From: Caldilineaceae bacterium SB0661_bin_34 | GTDB lineage: Bacteria; Chloroflexota; Anaerolineae; Caldilineales; Caldilineaceae | DNA: 64,000 nucleotides | Direction of reading: 5' to 3' | NCBI GenBank assembly: GCA_009841145.1 | Contig: VXMJ01000043.1 | Span: 17,713-81,712 of the forward strand | In this document: positions 58,286 through 64,000 of the stretch, one piece after another | Layout: every line of letters begins with the position of its first letter | How positions within the stretch are numbered: position 1 is the stretch's first letter | Notes under the pieces: generated by a model | Database searches by the model: none | What the model was told of the DNA's origin: nothing | What the model saw: the letters and a program-made list of their open reading frames with translations, nothing else | Program-made: the position numbers and the translations under genes

Positions 58286-59572
58286 ATGACACAGTACTCC
58301 CGTCCTGAACCACCCAGCCCGCGCCGCCGCGGACCGGGGCTGGCCTCCTTCCTGCTGATTATTGTTGTGGTCCTGGCGGGCCTCGTGGCCTGGGACAACC
58401 TGTTGGGTCGAGGACCGGCGCTGGCGAACCGCTTCGCCACCAATTTGCTGCCGGATATCGGTGCCAAACGGGTCCAGGTCGAGGTACCGGTAGCGGAACC
58501 CAGGACGCTCAACGTCACCGTGGATCCCGAATCCCTGGAAGCAGTCGAGGTGGACTACGAAACCGCGGTGTTGATGGACATCTACGCCCGCGGGAATCCC
58601 TCGGTGGTGCAGGTCAACACGTTCGTCGACAACGGAAGCAATCCGCTCCTGGGCGGCCTGGGCCAGGGTTCCGGCTTCATTTGGGATGAGCAGGGCCACA
58701 TTGTTACCAACGCCCATGTCGTGCAGTCGGCAAACACCATGCACATCACCTTCCAGGATAGGACCATGTCGGTTGGGGAAGTGGTGGCCACGGACCCCGA
58801 CAGCGATCTGGCCGTGCTCAAGATCGATCCCGAAGGCTACGACTTGCAGCCTGTCACGATGGGCCGCAGCGAGGAACTGCAGGTCGGCATGCGCGTGGCC
58901 GTGATTGGGACCCCGTTCTCGCAGGAGCAGACCCTGACCTCCGGCATTGTGAGCAACCTGGGCCGCACCATGAATACGATGACGCGGTACCGGATTCCGG
59001 ACAGCATCCAGTTCGATGCTGCCACCAACCCGGGCAACTCCGGCGGACCCCTCTTTAACGACCGGGGCGAAGTGGTGGGTGTGGTCTCCCAGATCATCTC
59101 CGAGCAGCGATCCTTCAGTGGCATCGGCCTGGCGGTGCCGTCCACGATCGTGAACCGGGTGATTCCGGCTTTGATCGAGTCGGGCCGGTACGAGCACGCC
59201 TACCTGGGCGTCCAAGGCGCAACCTACAGCCCCATCTGCTCCGAGGCATTGGACCTGCCCAAGAGCGCGCGGGGTGCGTATGTCACGCAGGTTGTGCCCG
59301 GTGGCCCGGCGGCCCGGGGTGGCCTGGCCGGTGCCAGTGCCCGGACCCGTTTCGATTCGGAAGAATTGGAATTCATTTGCCCCACCGGTGCCGGGGGCGA
59401 CCTGATCACCCATGTCGAGGACTTCAAGCTCAGTTCGTTCGACGACCTCATGCTCTACCTGGAACGCTACTCGTCGCCGGGGGACGAGGTGAATCTGACC
59501 GTGCTGCGCAACGGAAGCAACGTAAGGGTCACGATCAAGCTCGGCAAGCGCCCCAGCACTTCCCTCAGTTAA
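58286..59572 (+). CDS. HtrA/DegP-like serine protease
   Basis: The 428-residue product has one N-terminal membrane anchor (residues 20-37), then a trypsin-like domain with H144 in TNAHVV, D174 in DSDLAVLK and S252 in NPGNSGGP. A PDZ-type C-terminal domain begins near residue 310 with a long insertion (EELEFICPTGAGGD). Such proteases degrade or refold misfolded proteins outside the cytoplasm. The last codons, ending in KRPSTSLS, recur at 60711-60748 as the tail of a lost paralogue. Confidence 0.9.
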   Translation: MTQYSRPEPPSPRRRGPGLASFLLIIVVVLAGLVAWDNLLGRGPALANRFATNLLPDIGAKRVQVEVPVAEPRTLNVTVDPESLEAVEVDYETAVLMDIYARGNPSVVQVNTFVDNGSNPLLGGLGQGSGFIWDEQGHIVTNAHVVQSANTMHITFQDRTMSVGEVVATDPDSDLAVLKIDPEGYDLQPVTMGRSEELQVGMRVAVIGTPFSQEQTLTSGIVSNLGRTMNTMTRYRIPDSIQFDAATNPGNSGGPLFNDRGEVVGVVSQIISEQRSFSGIGLAVPSTIVNRVIPALIESGRYEHAYLGVQGATYSPICSEALDLPKSARGAYVTQVVPGGPAARGGLAGASARTRFDSEELEFICPTGAGGDLITHVEDFKLSSFDDLMLYLERYSSPGDEVNLTVLRNGSNVRVTIKLGKRPSTSLS

Positions 59573-59610
59573 CGCGTGCAGGGCACCTCACCGCTGATGT
59601 GACATCCGTC
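59533..59610 (+). repeat. htrA/zinc-ribbon 3' junction, copy 1
   Basis: This segment contains the last 12 codons of htrA, the word AACGCGT and the block CTCACCGCTG, then CCGTCCCG. All four blocks recur at 60711-60830. Read on the minus strand, the right part encodes RDGCHISGE, close to RDGRHTSGE at the end of the zinc-ribbon protein. So it is a relic of the end of a second zinc-ribbon gene. Confidence 0.7.
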
Positions 59611-59946
59611 CCGTAGCCACATCGCCGAGGTTCAACATCGGAATCCGGAGCGGGCAAGGATTCAGGGGGTGCCCGCCCGGCGACGGGCTTTATCAATGCC
59701 GTGGGCATGGACAGCGGGGGCGCATGCAGTCCATGTGGCTGAACTCAAGTTGTGGTTCAACAGGCATGATGGCCGACTCACTCACTGTGCCATGCCTTGA
59801 GCAAAGTGCCGGTCTCAGCCATGTTCTGCCAAGTCCGATCCCCCTAGGTCCGCAGGCCTCCGTCCGGCACAACTATCTAGGTGGTTGGGCTTGCTGCGGT
59901 TTCCGGTTCAGTATCCGGCGCGGTCTCGGTGAGCAGCGTCGTAGAG
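59573..59946. other. Intergenic stretch after htrA
   Basis: Apart from the zinc-ribbon gene relic in its first 40 bases, these 374 bases contain no gene I recognise. Open frames are short and of random composition. Confidence 0.5.
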
Positions 59947-60504
59947 TCACCCCTCGGCAATTTCGTCGTCCGCAACCGGGAACGGCGGTATGGGAATGCC
60001 CCGCTCGTGGATGCCCTGGATGCGGTTGTGGATGTCCGCTGGCAGTTCCATCTGCCTACACGCTGCGCCGCACTCCAAACCATCAAGGTTCAACTCTGCA
60101 TTCAACTCCGCACGCACTGCGGCAGAGCGGAAGATCGTTGCCCAAAAGACCAAGTGTGTGAACTTGGCGGGAGTCTTGATGTAGGCGGCCATTTGGGATG
60201 CCATGAGCCTCTTGTCGTCCGGTCCCGGATCCTTGACCAGAAAGGGGATGCCGTTCTCTTCCGCAAACACCATGTTGTTCTTAAGGCAGTCGTTCACCAC
60301 GGTCCGCGCCACGGTTCGACGGGCTTGTGCAGGCAACTCGTTGTAACTGGTGATCATGGCCATAGCCAAGCCAACGGACACCCCGTAACATTCGCATTCG
60401 CACGTGGCCTCCGGCAGGAAACTCAGGACTCCGTCCTCCACTCCTTGCCACTGTCCCAGCCAGAGTGTTGAACCCCACTGAGATTTCGGATTCTTCTTCG
60501 CCAT
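59947..60504 (-). CDS. Unknown protein in a segment flanked by duplicated junctions
   Basis: The 185-residue soluble product has no family I can name. It contains a Cys-rich ECECYG segment (about residues 36-41), a helical MAMITSYNELPAQARRTVARTVV stretch and a second Cys pair in LECGAACRQ. A good GGAGG lies 8 bases before ATG 60504. The gene lies between two copies of the htrA/zinc-ribbon junction, so it was probably brought in by recombination. It may be a cargo or defence gene, but nothing in the sequence shows this. Confidence 0.65.
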   Translation of the reverse strand: MAKKNPKSQWGSTLWLGQWQGVEDGVLSFLPEATCECECYGVSVGLAMAMITSYNELPAQARRTVARTVVNDCLKNNMVFAEENGIPFLVKDPGPDDKRLMASQMAAYIKTPAKFTHLVFWATIFRSAAVRAELNAELNLDGLECGAACRQMELPADIHNRIQGIHERGIPIPPFPVADDEIAEG

Positions 60505-60710
60505 GAATGAGGCCCTCCTGCATGGTGGCTACAGCCTACCGGACAAGGTGTCTGTCTCGGAAACAGCAGTGAGGGACCGCCGTGTTCACGCTGAACAGTA
60601 CGGTGTTTGCGCTCGACGCGTTGCTCTGCCAGCCGTCTGACGAAACGGTCTTGCTGTTCACATTGAATTGCGCGGTGCGCCTGACAGCAGTTCCACCACA
60701 ATGGGGTCAT

Positions 60711-60830
60711 GATCAAGCTCGGCAAGCGTCCCAGTACGTCCCTCAGCTGATCCGCGCCGGATTCGGGTGCCAACGCGTCAGGTGAAGGTGTAGGTTTCCT
60801 CTTCCTCACCGCTGGTATGCCGTCCGTCCC
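60711..60830 (+). repeat. htrA/zinc-ribbon 3' junction, copy 2
   Basis: The first 38 bases match 59533-59570 with four differences. In the htrA frame the differences are all at third codon positions and do not change the encoded IKLGKRPSTSLS; the stop is TGA instead of TAA. The right part is the end of the intact zinc-ribbon gene on the minus strand. So this was once the tail of a working htrA gene. Confidence 0.75.
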
Positions 60831-61158
60831 GGTGGTGGATACGCCAGCGGCGCCTGACATGCAGGCGTCCACCGGATGTCGGAGAGGCCGCGTCCCGGCG
60901 GACGTCGGGGAGGCCGCGGTGGCCTCCCGCCAGCAACTGGCGCACCAAGGAATTGCGCAACAGGCTGCCGCCCAGCTTCAGGACTACCAGGCCCACCGCC
61001 AGCAGGGCGGGCGCCGCAGCCACGGCCTTCTGCGCCAGCGATGATGTCGGGGTAGGCATCAGCTCCGCCTGCGTATCCAGTCCGCAGGCGGGGCAGAACT
61101 GGTCCTCGATTTGGATGCTGCCGCCACACTCGGCGCAGATCCGTTCGGTTCGCACCAT
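60778..61158 (-). CDS. Zinc-ribbon membrane protein of unknown function
   Basis: The 126-residue product has an N-terminal zinc ribbon (C8, C11, C22, C25), one membrane segment (about residues 45-65, AAAPALLAVGLVVLKLGGSLL) and a basic C-terminal part with the ending GEEEETYTFT. Such proteins are common in Chloroflexota and often of unknown role. It lies 79 bases downstream of fmt on the same strand and converges with htrA and its duplicated tail. Confidence 0.75.
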   Translation of the reverse strand: MVRTERICAECGGSIQIEDQFCPACGLDTQAELMPTPTSSLAQKAVAAAPALLAVGLVVLKLGGSLLRNSLVRQLLAGGHRGLPDVRRDAASPTSGGRLHVRRRWRIHHRDGRHTSGEEEETYTFT

Positions 61159-61237
61159 GGAAAAGGTTGGGTCTACACGGGATTCGGGTGGTCAGCGTAG
61201 CACAGGTTGCGGCTGGCGTGCCCGAGCCCTGCAAGCA

Positions 61238-62218
61238 TCAAGGTGCGGATAGGAGACGACTCCCCGCCATGTTGCGCCCGGCACCGCGGCGGAAGTCGGC
61301 CGCAGCCATGGCCTTGCGACCGGCCAGTTGAACCGTGGTCAACCGCAACAGCCCGTCACCTGTCTGGACCGCGAGCCCGTCATCCGTCTCCAGCACCCGT
61401 CCCGGTTCCCGCGTCGGGTTCCCTCCTGTTTCGGGCAGGGCATCCAGTACCCGGAGTTGTTGGCCCTGCCACCAGCAGTGCGCGGCCGGCCAGGGATTGC
61501 AGGCCCTGACCTGTAGGGCGATGTCCGTGGCCGACTGTGTCCAGTCGATGCGCCCGTCCGCCTTGCGGATTAGGCCACAGTGGGATGGCGTGCCCGGCAG
61601 GGAATCCTGGGGAACGGGTCGGCATTCCCCTGCCAACCAGGCCGGCAGCACGGCCAACAACCGTTCGGCACCCAGCTCCGCCAGCTTCGGTCCCAGGGAT
61701 CCGGTCGTATCGCGGGGCAGCACGGCAGTCTCAGCCCGGTCCACCACCGGGCCGGTGTCCAGGCCCCGGTCCATCTGCATGATGCTGACCCCGGTCTCGG
61801 TCAAGCCTTGGCGTATGGCGCCGAAGACCGGGGAGGCCCCCCGCAGGGCCGGCAACAGGCTCGCGTGGATGTTGAGGCAGCCGGTCCGGGGCAGGTTCAG
61901 GATGGACGGCGGGAGAATCTGGCCAAAGGCCATCACCACCACCGCGTCCGGCTCCCAGGCTTCCAGTTGGGCGGCGAACTCTGGATTGCGCCTGATCCGA
62001 TCGGGCTGCAGCACCGGCAGGCCGTGGGACTCAGCCAACTGCTTGATCGGACTTCCCGCCGGCTTGCGCTTCCGGCCCCTGAGTCGATCCGGCTGTGTGA
62101 CTGCACCCCTCAAATGCCACGGGGGATTCGTGTTCCGTTGATGCTCCAGCATGCGCGCCAGCACAATGGCGGCCAGATCCGGTGTTCCCATGAACACGAT
62201 GCGTTGGCGGTCGGACAT
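61238..62218 (-). CDS. fmt: Methionyl-tRNA formyltransferase
   Basis: ATG at 62218 gives 326 residues starting MSDRQRIVFMGTPDLAAIVL. The hallmark SLLPALRGASP (with N and H in NIHASLLP) and MDRGLDTGPVV carry the active-site residues of Fmt, which formylates Met-tRNA for translation initiation. The C-terminal OB-like domain is present. The longer open frame before 62218 contains unrelated residues. A def (peptide deformylase) gene, a common partner, is not in this window. Confidence 0.94.
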   Translation of the reverse strand: MSDRQRIVFMGTPDLAAIVLARMLEHQRNTNPPWHLRGAVTQPDRLRGRKRKPAGSPIKQLAESHGLPVLQPDRIRRNPEFAAQLEAWEPDAVVVMAFGQILPPSILNLPRTGCLNIHASLLPALRGASPVFGAIRQGLTETGVSIMQMDRGLDTGPVVDRAETAVLPRDTTGSLGPKLAELGAERLLAVLPAWLAGECRPVPQDSLPGTPSHCGLIRKADGRIDWTQSATDIALQVRACNPWPAAHCWWQGQQLRVLDALPETGGNPTREPGRVLETDDGLAVQTGDGLLRLTTVQLAGRKAMAAADFRRGAGRNMAGSRLLSAP

Positions 62219-62301
62219 GGACGTCGTTCCTTGGTTGGAGGCGGTGCATCGATAAGCCTTCAATTTGTATTGAATTGTATTGTATAATTGCCATTTTTGA
62301 C

Positions 62302-62907
62302 ATGGACGAGATTTACCGCATCCCGCAGTTTGGTGCCCGCGTGGGGCGTTCGGCGCCCCCGTTGCGCGTCATGGACCGCAACGGCACGTTCCCGGCCCGC
62401 GGGAACGCGACCGGGCACCGGTACCACACCGAGGCGGATGCCTTGCGGTTCCCGGTCGGGGGCGACGTGGCCCCGCAGGGCTTGACCGTGGTCTGCTGCC
62501 GGGTGTCCAGTCGGGGACAGAGGGACGATCTGAAACGTCCGGTTTCCGCGATGGAGGCGTACGGCCCGGGTGCGGGCGTGGCCGTGGACGAGCGGCGGTC
62601 GGAAGTCGGGGGCGGCCTGCATTGCAAGCGCAAGGTGTTCCTGTCGCTGAGGGAGCGCATCGAGAAGCGGGAAATCGCCCACCTGCCGATGGCCCACAAG
62701 GACCGGCTGACCCGGTTTGGCTTCGACTGGTTCGAGCATTTCGCCACGCAACACGGCTGCACCATCACGGTCGTCAACCAGGAGAGCCTGTCGCCCCAGG
62801 AGGCGATGGTCGAGGATTGGATGGCCGTCGTGCCAGCGTTCTCCTGTCGTCTGTACGGACTGCGCGCCTACCGCAAGCAGATCCGGGATGCCGTCAACCA
62901 TGGCTAG
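62302..62907 (+). CDS. tnpA: IS607-type TnpA serine recombinase
   Basis: ATG at 62302 gives 201 residues. The N-terminus (DEIYRIPQFGARVGRS) is the MerR-like DNA-binding part and is followed by the small serine recombinase domain: CCRVSSRGQRDDL carries the catalytic Ser, and HKDRLTRFGFDWFEHF and VNQESLSPQEAMVEDWMA follow. Several usually conserved residues differ (for example VMDRNG where RRWDRNG is common, and LPMAHKDRL), so activity may be reduced. IS607 TnpA moves the element with little target specificity. The stop overlaps the start of tnpB. Confidence 0.88.
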   Translation: MDEIYRIPQFGARVGRSAPPLRVMDRNGTFPARGNATGHRYHTEADALRFPVGGDVAPQGLTVVCCRVSSRGQRDDLKRPVSAMEAYGPGAGVAVDERRSEVGGGLHCKRKVFLSLRERIEKREIAHLPMAHKDRLTRFGFDWFEHFATQHGCTITVVNQESLSPQEAMVEDWMAVVPAFSCRLYGLRAYRKQIRDAVNHG

Positions 62908-64000
62908 GCCGGCCAAGGTCACGCGCATCCTGCACAGCCGGGATCTGAACCGGTCCAAGTACGACCGCCTGGTTGAAATCGCCGCCCTGTGCGGACGTGT
63001 GCGGAGCGATGTCTGGCAACGATGCAGCGGGTGGTCCACGGCGCAACAGTCACCCCGTGAGATCCGCGACGACTGGATGGCCGAGGGCTACGACTGGCAT
63101 GGATTGCCGGCCCGTCTGGGGCGCGCCACGCTCCTGGATGCACTGGGCGACATCCACGCCTGCCGGGAAGCGGCCAAGGTGCCGGTCAAGAAGGCCGTTT
63201 GGCACCGCACGGAAGGCGACGAAGAGGAACGCCACCGTCTGTATGCGCTGCTGAAGCAGAACCGCTGGACCGAGGACTCGTTCCTGCACCGGCACATGCG
63301 GAAACGGTGGAAGGGCGGCACCTCGCGCGTGACGAACCAGATCGTGCTGGAACCGGGGGCCTACACCGCGAAGGTCCGGCACGGACGCGCGTGGGTCCAT
63401 ATGCAGGGCATGGAGCGCGGCCAGCGCATTGCCATTCCGCTCAAGGGCACACACCTGCCTTCGGGCACCCTCCGCATCCTCCTGCGGGCCAACGGTCAGG
63501 TGGAAGTCCACTACGCGGTGGACGAGACACAGGTGTGCAGCACGCGTCCCTGCGGGGAGGCCACGGTCGGTGTGGACAAGGGCTACACCGAGGCCTACAT
63601 CGACAGCGACGGGGCACGCCACGGCCAGGGGCTGGGCGACCTGCTGGCCGCGGAGAGCGATGCCCGCAAGGTGAAGGGCCAACGGCGCAACCGGATGCGG
63701 GACCTGGAGCAGAAACACCGGGATGCCGGCAACGTGCAGAAGGCGGACAATATCCTCCGCCACAACCTCGGCAACCAAAAGTGGGACCGCCGCCAAAAGC
63801 GGCACCAAGCTCAGGTCAGGGACTTCCTGTGCCAGGCCGCCCACAGCGTCGTCGACCGCGCCGGCACCATCGCCTGCGAGGATCTGACGGCATCCATGCA
63901 GTCGGCCAAGGTCATGCACCGCGACACCCAACGCCGTCTGAGCGGCTGGGTCAAGGGCGTGATGGCCGACACCCTAATCTCGATATCTCGACGCAGAGGC
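62900..64000 (+). CDS. tnpB: TnpB RNA-guided nuclease (5' part)
   Basis: ATG at 62900 overlaps the tnpA end by 8 bases and the frame is open to the window edge, giving 367 residues. The catalytic acid of RuvC-I is D226 in VGVDKGYTEAYI and that of RuvC-II is E327 in IACEDLTAS. The zinc and RuvC-III parts lie outside the window; by comparison with the relic at 27.5 kb about 110 more residues are expected. TnpB uses an omega-RNA from the element's right end to cut DNA next to a target-adjacent motif. The frame shows no defect in the visible part. Confidence 0.9.
   Translation, partial: MARPAKVTRILHSRDLNRSKYDRLVEIAALCGRVRSDVWQRCSGWSTAQQSPREIRDDWMAEGYDWHGLPARLGRATLLDALGDIHACREAAKVPVKKAVWHRTEGDEEERHRLYALLKQNRWTEDSFLHRHMRKRWKGGTSRVTNQIVLEPGAYTAKVRHGRAWVHMQGMERGQRIAIPLKGTHLPSGTLRILLRANGQVEVHYAVDETQVCSTRPCGEATVGVDKGYTEAYIDSDGARHGQGLGDLLAAESDARKVKGQRRNRMRDLEQKHRDAGNVQKADNILRHNLGNQKWDRRQKRHQAQVRDFLCQAAHSVVDRAGTIACEDLTASMQSAKVMHRDTQRRLSGWVKGVMADTLISISRRRG

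Larger units (their letters stand above)
62219..64000 (+). mobile_element. IS607-family element, right end outside the window
   Basis: A serine recombinase gene and a TnpB gene overlap by 8 bases in the order typical of IS607. The left end should lie in the A/T-rich stretch between the fmt start (62218) and tnpA (62302), which contains a TATAAT at 62283-62288. The right end is beyond 64000. Two decayed copies of the same tnpB lie at 6.3-6.9 and 27.5-27.9 kb. The exact ends cannot be set from one side. Confidence 0.85.

Noticed and set aside
59573..59946. tRNA or small RNA gene after htrA
   Set aside because: No cloverleaf or T-loop motif could be built.

Overview
The window comes from a GC-rich bacterial chromosome. 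The gene content suggests a Chloroflexota lineage, of the marine or sponge-associated Caldilineae/SAR202 kind. The grounds are repeated Tat-lipoprotein sugar-type ABC transporters, several phytanoyl-CoA dioxygenase (PhyH) paralogues, sulfatases, Gfo/Idh/MocA enzymes, a Uma2 nuclease, a NurA-domain protein, a YugP-type metallopeptidase and IS607/TnpB relics. This placement is inferred from gene content only; no rRNA or tRNA gene was seen.

Bases 1 to about 26,000 hold catabolic and transport gene sets. There are four binding protein/permease/permease modules: 1875-5765 (-), 11221-14526 (+), 17257-20537 (-) and 21182-24521 (+). They carry PhyH dioxygenases, a sulfatase, a zinc-type alcohol dehydrogenase relative and a small Ig-like protein. 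None of the four has its own ATPase, so a shared ATPase elsewhere is likely. Between modules lie an ABC exporter, a hicAB toxin-antitoxin pair with a frameshifted toxin, and a nitrilase-family amidohydrolase.

Bases 26,000 to 46,300 are mixed. They hold an XRE/ImmA-type regulator whose start codon abuts a dead TnpB copy, and a three-gene flavoprotein plus homocysteine methyltransferase-like operon. They also hold a glucuronate isomerase, a Gfo/Idh oxidoreductase and an MBL hydrolase, then a stretch of decayed transposases with a methyltransferase and a Uma2 nuclease. Two more PhyH genes, a DUF1801 gene, a second sulfatase, tsaD and a dehydrogenase/TIM-barrel pair follow.

Bases 46,300 to 62,200 are mostly housekeeping: an AI-2E-type permease, a NurA-domain nuclease, a lipoprotein M1-peptidase relative that has lost part of its zinc site, prs, secA, an FmdB-type zinc ribbon gene, murJ, a YugP-like peptidase, an HtrA-like protease, a zinc-ribbon gene and fmt. 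Two non-coding structures stand out here. One is an array of 12 short TGGGGAWAAC-type words in both orientations downstream of secA. The other is a duplicated htrA/zinc-ribbon 3' junction that flanks a 1.1 kb insert with an unknown gene.

The right edge (62,219-64,000) carries an IS607-type element with a serine recombinase and a TnpB gene that runs off the window. Two decayed relatives of this TnpB lie at 6.3-6.9 kb and 27.5-27.9 kb. Their last 122 bases align without gaps and look like an omega-RNA scaffold.
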